Source: Larix kaempferi
Taxonomy: Eukaryota > Streptophyta > Pinopsida > Pinales > Pinaceae
Length of the DNA stretch: 64,000 bases
Assembly (NCBI GenBank): GCA_027924585.1
Contig: BSBM01000606.1
Span: 13,397,501 to 13,461,500, forward strand
Reading direction: 5' to 3'
Shown here: positions 22,621 to 34,189 of the stretch, one piece after another
How the letters are laid out: each line of letters starts with the position of its first letter
Position numbering within the stretch: position 1 is the first letter of the stretch
The notes under the pieces: model-generated
Databases searched by the model: none
What the model was told of the DNA's origin: nothing
What the model saw: the letters and a program-made list of their open reading frames with translations, nothing else
Translations under genes and position numbers: made by a program

Positions 22621-24845
22621 ATTGCTCAAAAAGTATTTTGTTTGATTGAGCATATTCACTTACTTGTACATAAAGTGTGGTTTGTTTGCTTTCCTACTTT
22701 GTTTTCATTTGATATTTCTTTTGTACATTGGTTTATTTTGAATAATGTCCACACATTTTGGCAAAGGATGTTGATCAGTATGTCTCAGGATAACACAAGT
22801 CTGAGGTTTTGAGCTAAATAGTGTCAGTTTTTAAATAGTGTCAGCTTTTATTCCACTTAGCTTTTGGTTGAAATTTTTTTTCATGAAATTAAACAGTCAA
22901 TATTGGCAAAGCCTTGATTGATACCTTTCCACCTTAATCAATATCTTTATGGATGTTTTATTTGGTTAATCGAAGTTGAGGAAGCAATTAGATTTTCCTG
23001 CCTTATGTTTCACTACTGAATGGAAAAATTATTCATAGCCTTGTCAACCTTACCTATTTTGGATCCCACTCTAATCACCTTAATAATTATAGATTACAAG
23101 ATGGGGGGTCTTATAACAAGCCATCCCATTATGTTTGTAGATGTTTAAGTGGAATGACATCTCCACAACAAGCCACCAAACTTGGAGATGACTTTCAGCT
23201 GTTGCTGGAAGGTGAAAGATCCTATTATAGGTTTGTCCATTCATGATCTGCAAAAATATCGGTGAGTAACACTACTGTTATATGGTTACCACACCATGGT
23301 AGTGTCTTGTAATCTATACACTAATAAATTTTTGTTTTCCTTTGTAAGACAATTTGTTGTATATAAGGATAAGGGGGGTCTTATTACAAGCCATCCCTAC
23401 CATGATCATGGGTCTAGTTTTGGACTGAAATTACCACTTATGGTCACCAAGCCATGGTAATTGCTTTTAGTGTCAAAATCTAAAAGACAGGGAGTCTCCT
23501 TACCAAGCTAGATTGTTCAGTTTCTAGATCAGGTCTGTGAATGGCATTGCCAACATCTGACCACCAAGTCAGGGCAATGGCCTTGTATCAACAGATGTCT
23601 TGTGTGCATAATTTCATTTTGTTTTGAAAAGAAAAGAAAAAAAATGGGGAAAAGAAAATGTATATATTGTGAGTAATGCGTTTGTACATAAATGAATAAT
23701 TAATAAATTCAAGGTGATTCAAGATTTGGTAACCCAGAATGGCTCTAAGTCTGCTCTCAGCCTCATCATAAACTGCCTTCTTATGACTGCATAATGGTAA
23801 AAGGATTCATGTTTGCTTCTAAGACTACCTTGTCATATCAACATCATCATTAAATGGTTTTGGATGGGGATATATCAATCATATGACTAACTCTGCTATT
23901 TTGATTGTGTTTTCTGAGAACATTTTGTTCTTTGCAGGTTAAAATATCAAGTTTGCTGACATGTCTTCCTTGTAATTACATATTTCATTTACAGAGATAA
24001 CTGGTTCGTCCCAACCAGTCACCATTTGTTGTAGGTACAACAGATCCCATGTTTTAAATAAAACATGGGAGCCCCAAATTTTTATGTGCAAAGGTAATGG
24101 TTAAATTCCATGGTCATTTTGGGGTTTTCCATCATGTTTTTATTGCTTTTCTATGACTTAATTTAGTTAGCATTTTTTCCTTCTCAAAATGCCTTTGCTT
24201 TTGTGTGTTTTTGTGAGTTATGGAAATCTTTATTTTCCCAAAAGTTGACTCTTTCCGCAACCCGCAGTCTGCAATCCCCAATGCGGATTGCGAAATCTTG
24301 TTTTTCGGTTTTGAAACTTTTTCGTTGCGCAACCCGCAACCTGTAATGCGGATTGCGGATGCGGAATGGTTTTTCAATAATTGTGGTGGTTTTTCAAACT
24401 TTTTTAACATGTTTTGCACTTTGCGTTTCCGCAACCTAAAACCGCAATTGTGGATTCCGGATTGCAGAAAGTGTTTGAATAATAAGTTTGCATTGTTTGC
24501 ATTTCCGCAACCCGCAACCCGCAATTGTGGAAGGAATGTATGTACTTGCAAAATAAATACCCGCGACATTTATCTTGCATCCTGCAGATCCAATCTCAAT
24601 TGTTGATTTTCCTTGATCCTGCGGTTGATATTGGATTATTTTGTTTCGAATAATCATTTCAGTTTTTTTTTTCTCTTCACCATTTTTCAAATTTGCAACC
24701 AGGTTCATGACTGTGATTTTTGCCTTTGGCCAAGCATGAAAAGGTAATCATTGATCCAACTGATTCATAATGGTCGAATGCTACTATTTGACATTAAATC
24801 ATATGTGAATTAATGAAGAATCTTATCTTGTCTTGATCCAATTTT
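22621..24845 (+). other. 3' untranslated region of the Tat-like element
   Basis: No coding domain. It holds two copies about 270 bases apart of a GGGGGGTCTTATNACAAGCC segment (23103, 23373), with related CAAGCCATGGTA words between and after. There is a long purine tract at about 23623-23655 (AAGAAAAGAAAAAAAATGGGG), and a heptamer repeat cluster at 24250-24535. The purine tract could be the original polypurine tract if the LTR is longer than I have drawn. Confidence 0.5.
24250..24535. repeat. GCAATCC/GGATTGC heptamer cluster A
   Basis: Repeated CCGCAACCCGCA, GCAATCC and GGATTGCGG words face each other in inverted pairs, for example GCAATCC...GGATTGC around 24271-24291. It is the same word family as clusters B (30708-31165) and C (34190-34715). 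The open frames through it on both strands reflect the repeat. Confidence 0.75.
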
Positions 24846-26492
24846 TGTTGACACATGTTGTGAGTTATTTCAATACAAACATCATAATTGCAAGTTCAAG
24901 ACCATAAGATTTCAATCATGGCAATTCATTAAGCTCAGTCATTTATGGAATCTTTATTGTTTTCTTTTAAGTACAGACATCAACATGAGAAATTTGTTGG
25001 TCGTCGTATTGCAATAGAAAATTCTTGTCAGTTAATTTTGAGAATTTTTCCTTCTAACAGTCACATACTGTGAGCAAGATGTAGATAAGTCACAAATCTT
25101 CGATCATATTTTGTGAAGAGAAAGAAATTCCACCTCTCCTATACCAAGAACCTGTGTCACCACCTTTTGATGTAGGTGTTCCGGATGAAAGCAGTGATAG
25201 TGAATAAGAGGAATCTGAGATTCAACCAATGTGCATATAGTTCCCTTAGAGGAAGAGAAGGAAGATCACCGGAAAACCAATTGATCGAGACGATACCATT
25301 ATCCAGGATTTTATAATCAATGAAGTACCTGTCACTTCTAAAATCCCTTTGAAAGAGGGGCAAGTGGCCGACTTTTCAGTTTTCGAGGACATTGTTGATC
25401 ATCATGAATCCTCTAATAAGGATCTTTTGGTTCCCTTGTCATTCGTTGCGAACAGCTAGTAGAATGTTGTTATCTTCCACAGCTCACTACGGGATGTTTC
25501 CCAAATGTATGTGATGAAATATTTTGGGAATTCTACAAAATGCTTAGTATTAATCGCTCTTGGAGATGATTTAGCAGTGGAACTTTATTTTGTAATCCTT
25601 GTTTTATAGGAACCTTATCCTTTTACAACTATTTTTTAATTATTATTTAAAGGGTAGAGGTCTCATGGGGTAGGGGGGATAAAATCACCAAAGAAGGACT
25701 AGAGAAACGCTGCTTCACTTGAGATCTTGTAATTTTTTACAGACTTAATGAACCAAAGTTAGTTTCTTTTGACATCTTATTTGTTTATGTTATCAAATTT
25801 CTTTGATGATATCTGATTTCTTCACCTCAATTTTTGAATGAATACTGTTTAACTTTTGCAATCAATCATCAATGCATTGATCTGTGATTTATATTTCTCT
25901 TAACTCATGGTCTGTGTATCTTTATGTTTTAATTGAATTTATTTAATTAAAATGTTTATCTATTTCTGCAAATGATTAACATAAATTAATAATTCATGTT
26001 AATTTTTCAATTAGCATAAGAGCTACAGGATATTCTTCCATGCAACTAAACTTTAAACTATTATCAGTTAATTTTCATTGCCTCGTTGTATTTTGAAGTA
26101 ATAAGAAAAGATCTAATTTTACATTTATGTTAAGTTGGTGAGATGACTTATTAAAACTCAAACCAAGTTATCCTGCACACAATTAAAACACTTCCCTTAG
26201 ATTAGATCTGATTTAGTTTAGATTTCCTCTAAGGTAGATTTGTTCTAGGTTTGGATCCACTTTAGAGTTAGGACACTTTGGTCTTCCCTCACAGGAAGAA
26301 TGACCCTTTCAGGGTCAAGCCCCATAAGTTCCAGCGGAGGCCTTTGTATCTGTGGGAGTTAACTACACCAAACATGCTGGGGATATAGTTGCTCTTGCGT
26401 AGAGTCTTTTGAATCCTTTCAGTCTGGGTTTTCACCCTCTGTTGTTATCCTTGGAGCCCATTCCAACAACCTACACCCCTGGGGCTTCAACA
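24846..26492 (+). repeat. 3' LTR of the Tat-like element (LTR copy 2)
   Basis: It starts TGTTGACACATG, ends GGGGCTTCAACA, and aligns with LTR copy 1 along its length. It has an extra AT-rich piece around 25690-25830 that is also represented in copy 3. No primer site follows, which supports a 3' LTR. It abuts an unrelated decayed coding frame at 26494, so it appears to have landed in, or recombined with, another element. Confidence 0.65.
25109..25459 (+). pseudogene. Coding-like segment inside LTR copy 2
   Basis: Counterpart of 6361-6711, exactly 351 bases with no indel, carrying the same FSVFEDIVDHHESS tail. Extra stops (TAA after SSDSE, TAG after CI) show decay after duplication. Family not recognised. 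Confidence 0.4.
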
Positions 26493-26493
26493 A

Positions 26494-28983
26494 GACTATA
26501 ATAGATCGAGTGTTTCCTAAGCTTACTGGACCTAAGAGAAGGGTATGGCATAATTTCCCCTATGTCTTGGGCCTTTAGTCATTCCAGCTTCAACTTGGGC
26601 TCCAGTAATGGGAAAGAGGATTGCTTCTTTGAAATTGGGACTTCCTCCCAAAAGGATGCATGACCCCAAAGCATTCCTTGATGCTCACTTAAAACAAGAA
26701 CACATGAAGACTGATTATGCCCATGAAGATATTCCTAATGATTCCATTTACCAGGGAGTGAATATTTTCTCTAAAGTCCTAGTGAGGGATCAAAGAAAAG
26801 AAGAATAGAGCCACATTATTCAGTATCAACAGGAGCTCAAAACTAAGGTTTTGAGTTATAGGAAAATGGAATTAAAGCTTGAAGAGAAAACTAGGAAAGA
26901 CAGAGAAGAAAGGGAAGCACAGAAAGAAAATACCTATCTGATGTTGACATATCTAGATGGAGGTAAGGGAAAGGGGCCTATAGAAGATGTTCAACAGACC
27001 AGGAAGCTCTTGATTCATTCAGCTAATGAGTTGAGGAAAGAGTTGGCACATATGACTTCAATGATTGACACCCAATTCATTGCTGCAAGTAGTCTACCTA
27101 GTGTTGTTCAAGTGGTTGTTGCAATTAACCCATCCAGTGATACTGAAGTAGTGGTTGTAAGTAACCCAACAAAGAGGCAGAAGATTCAGACTCCTGCATC
27201 TACCATACCTACATTGAATATTGAAGACATTGATGTGGAAGATGGAAGACTTCCAGCAAGCTCTTTTTCTACTGCTGTGCTTGTGGTACAGGAAGTCATA
27301 GAAACCTCCCGGGATGTTATAGATTTACTTAACAACATAACAATGGATGACCCTATCACAGATGAACATTTTCTTGAGGTCACTATTGTTGTTCATGCAA
27401 TAACTCCTTCACTCCCATTTTCCTCGATTGAAGTTATTCCCACTTCATCCTCTGAGGTTGCACCACCATCCACCATCTCTCAATTATTTGATGCACTAAC
27501 TTTCATCACTCCTTCACTCTCAACCTTGTCAGTTCCACTTGCCACTCCACCACCAATAGTTATAGAGACCTAGTCTCCAACTGTCTCTCTACAACTACCA
27601 CCATCTATTTCATTATCACTAGCCACTGATGTCCAAAGCCCAATTGCTCCTTCCTCACCATCAGTTGCTTCAAATCCTATTTCACTTCCTGAACTTCTCA
27701 CTTCAACTACTTCTCCAACCTCTGTACCATCAGTTTCTCAAATCATCTCTTGTTCTCCAACTACCTCTCAAGTCACCATGCCAATACCCAATTCTATTCT
27801 TACCCAGACAGCTCCATCGGTTGCAACAAGAGAGGTAGCTACATCTTCTACTGAATGGATAGCTGCTTGTGAGGAGGATATTGTGGTCCCCCTTGGAGAT
27901 TATTTTTATAGCAAATCACGAAAGGAAGTGGTGAGGAAAGGTAACAAGATAAGTAGAGATCAAAGTGTGTTGTAGAGACCTTTCTCTAATCAAGTTATTT
28001 GGACCAAATAATCTGATGATGTCCAGCGGGAAGCAGTGGATGCTGTTGCAGCCATGGGAGCATTTGGAGGGGCCAAATTTGCTTCAGTAACGTAACTGAA
28101 TAAATAAATTGACATGAAAAGGGAAGAGTTAAATAAACTTGAGGAGAAGCTGGTTAAGGTTAACGAGGAACATGAATCTCATATTCATGAATTAAGAAGT
28201 CAACATGAAAATCAGCTTAGAGAACTGCAGGACCATAATGCTTCTCTTCAAGATGAACTGCAAGATGAACAAATCCTAAACAGTGCAAATATGGAGAAGA
28301 TTGAAATATTAGAACAACAACTGAGGGATGCAAATGCAAGTGCAGCCAATCCTCCTTTCTCTATGTTTTCTCAGGAAGAGTTCAGGGATTTGGTTGATCA
28401 AGCAAATGAAGAGCATCGTAAACTCTTAGCTGAATTATTTAGTTGCCTCAATGAAATTCAGCAAACTCATATTTCTTTTGAGCGGATGTCTGCTACTCTT
28501 GAACAATAGATGGACAAAAGCTAAGAATCTTCCAAAGCTTATGACAATATTGTGGAATGGAAGAGGTATATTAAAGATAAACCAGCTGATACCCCAATTT
28601 TGGATAGCTTCAAATGCAAAAGAATCAAACCAACCTTGAATGCATGGAAAAATACTTTTGAAATGGTTGAGGAAACAATTAAGAAAGTAAAAGCCATATG
28701 TGTTAGAAGGTGGTATGCAGTGAATAATATTATAGTCAGCCTGCAATTTCCTACGATGGATCTCATTGAGAAGTCTTATCCTCCAAAGTTATTGATTGAA
28801 CAGGTTGAGACCAAGTGTGAGAAAGTCAAAGAGAAGATTTGTCAGCTCGAGCACGTAGGAATTTCAGAGGTTGACAAGTTCATCAGGAATCCTGCCATCT
28901 TTGAGGGAAATATCCATATTTTCCTGCGCACTTGGGATAAGTTGGAAAAGAATGAGATTGAATCATTTACTTGTGATGTTTAG
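26494..28983 (+). pseudogene. Long decayed accessory reading frame with coiled coils, unknown function
   Basis: From about 26575 to 28983 a single frame carries the whole sequence, broken by in-frame stops (near 26806, 27571, 27973, 28009, 28095, 28107, 28507). An upstream stretch of about 80 bases is in another frame. In order: a Lys/Arg-rich N-terminal part (KRIASLKLGLPPKRMHDP), a charged coiled coil (MELKLEEKTRKDREEREAQK), a long Ser/Thr/Pro-rich region (27180-27850), a second coiled coil (NKLEEKLVKVNEEHESH through ILEQQLRDANA, 28114-28340), and a helical C-terminus ending FTCDV. There is no RT, protease or integrase. It resembles the accessory frames carried near the 3' end of some Tat elements in overall style only; I do not recognise a family. 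Confidence 0.5.
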
Positions 28984-29049
28984 TTCGGACTCGAGTCAAC
29001 CAATTATCTAGATATTGATGAGTAGTTAGTAGTGAGTAGTTAGGACCAA

Positions 29050-29990
29050 GTGGCAAGCTGCCCTTCGTTATTCTTAGATTAGTTGGTTTTGTAATCCCTA
29101 TTTTATGGGAGTTCTATCCTTTGTAACTATTTTGTATATATTAGTTAAAGGGTAGAGGTCTCATGGGGTATAGGGGGAGAAAATATGCAAAAGAAGACTG
29201 GAGATAGTCTGATTAATGAAGAGATTGTAATTTCTTGCAATTTTGAGCTAATACAGATAGTTTTCTCTTAATTCCTCTTTTGTCAATTTATCAAATTTCT
29301 TTGATGAATTTTGATTTTCACTTCTATTTATTCATAAATACTGTTTAATCCTTTGCAATCAATTATCCATGCATCGATCTACAATTCAGATTTGTCTTAA
29401 TTGATGGCCTGTGTATATTTATGTTTTAAGTGAATTTATTCTATTAAAACATTTATCTATTTCTATAAATGATTAACAGAAACTATTAAGTTAATGTTAA
29501 TTTTTCAATTAGCATTTCAGCTATAGGGTAATCTTGTATGTGCCTAACCTTCAAACTATTATCAGTTAATTTTCATTGTCTGATCGTAATCTGAAGTAAT
29601 AAGAAAATATCCAATTTTACATTTCTGTTAAGCTGGTGAAATTACTTATTAAAAATCAAACCAAGTTACCCTGCACACAATCAAAACACTTCTTTTAGAT
29701 TAGATCTGACTTAGTTTAGATTCCCTTTAAGGTAGATTCGTTCTAGGTTTAGATCCATTTCATTGTTAGGACACTTTAATCTTCCCTCACAGGAAGACCG
29801 ATCCTTTTAGGATCAAACCCCGTAAGTGCCAGTGGAGGCCTTTGTATCTGTGGGAGTTAACTACACTAAACATGCTTGAGATAGAATTGCTCTTGCGCAG
29901 AGCCTTATGAAGACTTTTAGTCTGGGTTTTCACCCTCTGTTGTTAGCCTTGGAACCCATTCCAGCAACCTACACCCATGAGGTTTCAACA
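29050..29990 (+). repeat. LTR copy 3 (3' part of the same LTR family)
   Basis: From about 29075 (TTTGTAATCCCTATTTTATGGG) to GGTTTCAACA at 29990 it aligns with the 3' parts of LTR copies 1 and 2, including AAAGGGTAGAGGTCTCATGGGGTA and CTTTGTATCTGTGGGAGTTAACTACAC. The upstream part differs: here the accessory frame ends at 28983 and an unrelated 70-90 bases follow. It may be the 3' LTR of the element that owned the accessory frame. Confidence 0.65.
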
Positions 29991-30130
29991 CCCAGCACGG
30001 GGGTGATTTCTTAGCTGAAAGAGTATAAGCTAGACAGAGATCTAACGCTAGGTGGAACGTTTCTCTCACTTACCGAGTTGCTTCAGAAATTCAAAGATAA
30101 GTACTCTTGTTATGTTAAATGATGATGTTA
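29991..30130 (-). repeat. Fragment of the solo-LTR family
   Basis: CCCAGCACGGGGGTGATTTC, AGCTGAAAGAGTATAAGC and AGACAGAGATCTA match the reverse complement of 21100-21230 with moderate divergence, then similarity fades. LTR copy 3 therefore ends inside an older copy of that LTR family, the expected appearance if its element inserted there. Confidence 0.55.
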
Positions 30131-30707
30131 CATTGTTATGAGATGGTTTCTCATGTTCAATTCTGGAATTGTAGAATGCATGTTTATATGAATATTGATT
30201 GACATGAAGTCATTTGCAGGTGTGAGTAAAGGGCCGAGTTTATTGATATATGTATGCCATTGCATTGCATGAGTTTAATGCCTTACAAGTCTTGTATGAG
30301 ATAGATGCTTATTAGATCTAACTCTATGCATTGTATATGTTATGATATGCTTCATAGACTTATGTATGAGTAACTTGGACTGAGTTGTATGCTTGCATTT
30401 GATCCTTGGGAAGGAGGAGAATGCTCTGGAAGTGTTTTAGAAACCCTCTATGGGTCGGGTGGAAAAGGGGAAGTCATGACAGGAAGAACCCTGAAGTCCC
30501 TTTTTGGGCAGAGTTATGGACATAAATTCAGTGAGGAAATTGATAAGGAAGGATTGATCACAGAGAGCAGGGATTTTACCATTGGATAGTGCTCTTCAAG
30601 AGCTTTCCAATGGTATAGACTTTGTCTCATTTGGACTAAGGATGGAGAAGTTATGCCCCTCTGAAGTTTATTTGTAAAGTTGCCATTACAGGGGTATGGT
30701 TCTGCAT
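30131..30707. other. Unassigned intergenic DNA
   Basis: No domain, repeat or RNA gene recognised. The frame at 30389-30589 has no known motif. Confidence 0.5.
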
Positions 30708-31165
30708 GCCCACATCTGCAATTGTAGATTGCGGATTGCAGAAGTGACCATTGCCAGAATATGAGATTGGGCGCTTCCACATCCGCAATTGCAGATTGCG
30801 GGTTCGTCATTTTAGATTCTAGGTCCGCCGTTACGGATTGCGGATTCGTTGTTGCGGGCTGTGGATTGTGGCTTCGCTGTTGTAGGTTACGAATTGTGGA
30901 TTGCAGGTCTGCCATTGCTGATTGTGGATTGTAGAAATGTAAGCTTTCTGGATATGAGGTTTGGCACTTCTGCATCCGCAATTGCAGATTGAGGATTGTG
31001 GATTTGCGGTTGTGGGTTGTGTATTGCAGATTGCGGGTCCGTTGTTGCGAATTGCGGATTGTGAAAAGGTAAGATTTCTGGGTATAAGGTTTGGCACTTC
31101 CGCATCCGCAATGCGGATTGCAGATTGCAGATTCCTCATTGCGGGTTGCGGATTGAGGATCCGAG
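30708..31165. repeat. GCAATCC/GGATTGC heptamer cluster B
   Basis: A dense run of GATTGCGGATTG, ATTGCAGATTG and GGGTTGCGGATT words, with blocks that begin or end in GCATCCGCAAT and share AGGTTTGGCACTTC(C/T)GCATCCGCAAT (30958, 31088). On the minus strand the run gives open frames of Asn-Pro-Gln-Ser-Ala-Ile-Arg style: a heptanucleotide repeat is open in several frames, so the 235-codon frame at 30514-31221 is not evidence of a gene. It lies directly downstream of the minus-strand gag. Confidence 0.85.
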
Positions 31166-31289
31166 TCATTCCGACTATGTGTGTATGTATTCATTCGAAT
31201 TTGGAGAAAAAACTGTATCACGGTCTCTCATGGCCATGGAGGTCAATGGGGACATGACAGGATAGAGATCTTAATCTTAGATATTTCAT

Positions 31290-32757
31290 TCTTCAAATGG
31301 AAAGCAGTATGGACCTTCTCTTCTATCTTTGTGTCACCTTCATCTCTCCCTTTCGAACTCTTCTTATTAGGTTCTTCCCCCTTCCCAAGAGTCTTCTTAG
31401 AGATTGCATCCTTTGGGTCTTTTCTCCCAATGATTTCCTTTCTTGGTGGCTAAGAAGAGGATGGATCAGCAGTAGCCTTTCCTTGGTCTACTATTACTTT
31501 TCTACTTCTCAAATTATGTTGCCTCTCAAACTCACAAATGGAATTGTGGAGCCCTCTTTGGTACTGGTCAGATTTTGATTCCCTAGGGACATCATCTGAT
31601 TGCAGGGAAGACCGGTCATGTTCATCTTTAGTCAAATAGAACTGGGGTTGGATCTGATCAAAGAGATGGTTTTGGTCTTCAGCCTGTCTATCTTATTCTT
31701 CATCTATGAAATTCTCAGCAAAAGGTGTTTTGATTGGCTGATTGTTAGGGTTTTTTGGCTCTCTAGGTCTTCCTTGTGGGGCAGGGGGTCTTCTGAGATT
31801 GTTATTTCGAGCTTGAGGCTCTAGGTTTTCTCTGGAAGGAGGCCTTCTATAAAGGGAGATCCTATCCACCAGTCTCTCAATATTTCTCATCATCTGTTCA
31901 AATTTGGCATCCATGGCTTGGGATGTGGAAGGTTGCACTGCTTCATGGCATATCATTTTCTCTACTTCATTTAAGTGTTTCATTTTTCCTGATGCCATCA
32001 AGTTGGATTCTACTTATAGTGCATATTTTAGCATATTAGGGAGAGTGGGATATCTCTTGTGTCTCAGCATGAGAGAAAATTCATTGTCAAAATAGTTGGA
32101 AAAATGAAGCTTGGCTGTCCCTATAGCGAGTTTTATGTCCACAAGAATAGAATTGTACATTCTCATAAACCTGGATGATAATTCTTAGATAGTCTCAACA
32201 TTAGTTTTCTTTGTATTTTCATATTGAGTGAGAATCTGGAGTGGGTTTTTCTTATCCTTCCATCTGGCCAGGAAAGCTTATTCAAATATTTCATAGTTAC
32301 CAATTCATCTATTGGGAAGATATTTAAACCATTTCTTCACTTCTCCTGCAAGGCTTTGGGAAACTAACCTCATCTTGGCATCATCTTCATATACCTCCTC
32401 TAGGTCTATAAAATCAGAAAAGTGGTCCACATGTTGTTGCACAAAAGTATTCCCCTCCCCATCAAATCTCATGAGGCGTTGGGCATATCCCACAGGTAGG
32501 TCATCGAAATTGGGTGGGAGGGATAAAGGGGTGAACCTGGAAGCCATGGCTCTTTGGTTTTGCTTGGGAGTAGGGGGATGAATATTCAGGGGTTGGGAAT
32601 TATTGCTGGTAGATCTAGTGAAGGGGAATAGGCCCTTATTTTCTTCTTTGGAAGGTAAGTTCCCCCACAAGGAACTCTGACATTGGGTCTAGGACATTCT
32701 TTGGTCAAACAAGGTTCCTCTCATATTAGTCTCAGACCTAGACCTAAATGGGGAGGA
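31290..32757 (-). pseudogene. gag of a minus-strand Ty3/gypsy element
   Basis: A single minus frame, broken by several stops, holds a recognisable gypsy gag: MASRFTPLSLPPNFDDLPVGYAQRL-like start of the conserved part (about 32548), FDGEGNTFVQQHVDHFSDF, MRLVSQSLAGEVKKWFKYL (about 32330), ARWKDKKNPLQILTQYENTK, SSRFMRMYNSI, and NLMASGKMK with EVEKMICHEA (about 31990). A Pro/Arg/Asn-rich tail follows. The product would form the particle core. No protease or polymerase follows: cluster B begins where pol should start. Primer site and LTR at 33206-34988 lie upstream in the right order. Confidence 0.85.
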
Positions 32758-33205
32758 GTCAGTCCTGAAATATGAGGAGGCCCTTTCTACAGCATGTGCT
32801 TCATTTTTAGGTAAAGAAAAGGACCTAGTTAACAGAGAAATACCTGTCTAGATTTTCTTTAATTTCTTGATGACTTTCTCTGAATCTAATGTCAGCTTTG
32901 TCAGCTCTAGTTCTAGATGACTTCTACTAGGTATTCTCCTGGAAGCTAGACTTCATTCTAGGATCTCGCCGACTTGAAAGGTGGAGCCACCAAGTGAATA
33001 ATGTAGAACCCTCTAGGCATCTGATTACTGTTTGCCATCAGAAATCATCTCTGGTCTGATATAACTTATCGGAATGAGGCCGCTCTCTTGTGGAATCGCC
33101 TATTCGAAAGTTTGAGTCGCCAGGGAAAATGATACAACCTTGCAATGTCAGACCCTCTATTTTCCTCAAAGGTCTAATTTAATACTGTGGAAACCAGAGA
33201 TTCCT

Positions 33206-33222
33206 CCCCGGTGGAGTCGCTA
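33206..33222 (-). other. Primer binding site, diverged TGGCGACTCC type
   Basis: The minus strand reads TAGCGACTCCACCGGGG, three bases inside the LTR edge at 33226. It is the same class as 1557-1573, with G-to-A in the normally invariant TGG. Confidence 0.65.
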
Positions 33223-33941
33223 GAATGTTATGACCCAATATTTTCCCAAGTTGTGGCAGGAAAGATTATGGGGTAATTGTTGCAAACCGATATTTAGTTG
33301 ATGGAAACTAGCCTTTCCAACCATAGGGAGGGATCTCCCTTTAGTACTTCCAGCAACAAGATATTGATTGAATGTGTTGGGATATCAGTTGAAGTGGTGG
33401 CTATACCTTCAAATAATGAATAAAAAGGTTTTTTTGGTTGGTTGGAGTTAAGAACAAGAGGACAGTTGGGCGTGGATTCAAATTTGGTGGGTTACTATCA
33501 TCAATGGCAGGTTTGGACAATGATTGCAGGGGCGAGAGGCAAGGTAGACATGGTTCTTTCATGTCAAAGTAATTAGCAGGTGAAGGTAGAGTAAGGAGAC
33601 AAGTTTAGCCATAAGGCTAGAGCATTTAAGAATGAATTCTAACCCACAACTTCAAGAGGAAAAGGGTGTAATACCTAGTCATATGCATCTCGAACATGTG
33701 CGCATTAATTCCACACCATGTAATCTTGATCTTTAGGTACTGCAGAAGTATACAATTAATGGAAATACAAAGCAAGAACACATACACAAGAAATAACAGA
33801 CATCGGAACATACATCACAAGAATGTCAAGCTCCAAAATCAAGTCTTCTCATTGAATGAAGAGGTCAAGTTTAATACAAGCGCAAAGAAGTAGTCTCTAT
33901 TAAGCAAAAGCATCCAACCTTTTGGTATACTTTGGACCTTG

Positions 33942-33950
33942 CCTTTATAG
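33942..33950 (-). promoter_or_regulatory. TATA box of the minus-strand LTR
   Basis: The minus strand reads CTATAAAGG. Cluster C lies about 240-770 bases upstream of it in the promoter direction. Confidence 0.5.
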
Positions 33951-34189
33951 GCTTACAGAGTATCAAAATATCCTAACTAACTCACAACAAACTCGGACTG
34001 GTAATGATGAGGCTACTCGAGCTAGGTCGCCCGAATCAACAGCTGTTGATTCTGCCATGAGCAGAGGAGAGGAATTGCTTGCGTTGGAAGTGCACCATTG
34101 GGTCATGGAAGCCACCTGCTAGTCCTTTGGATTGGGCTGTCTTAGGTAGATTAATACAGGTAACTGAAGTAGGCCTCCTTCGCCATCCT

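Larger units (their letters stand above)
6099..26492 (+). mobile_element. Tat-like Ty3/gypsy retrotransposon carrying two nested insertions
   Basis: A plus-strand element with related LTRs at 6099-7607 and 24846-26492, a primer site at 7610, and pol in the order gag, protease, RNase H, RT, RNase H, integrase. An RNase H module separate from the one behind RT is a hallmark of the Tat/Ogre lineage. A copia element splits it before RT and a solo LTR splits integrase. Without these and their target duplications it would be about 11.4 kb. Caution: the outer flanks (TGGGT before 6099, AGACT after 26492) do not match, and no polypurine tract directly precedes 24846. The pairing of these two LTRs is therefore inferred from similarity and order. 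Confidence 0.7.

Noticed and set aside
24250-24535. Interstitial telomere repeats
   Set aside because: The heptamer is GCAATCC-like, not the plant telomere repeat TTTAGGG.
30514-31221. 235-codon minus-strand ORF of Asn-Pro-Gln-Ser-Ala-Ile-Arg type
   Set aside because: A GCAATCC heptanucleotide repeat is naturally open in several frames on both strands; similar frames occur at 24132-24606 and 34327-34891.
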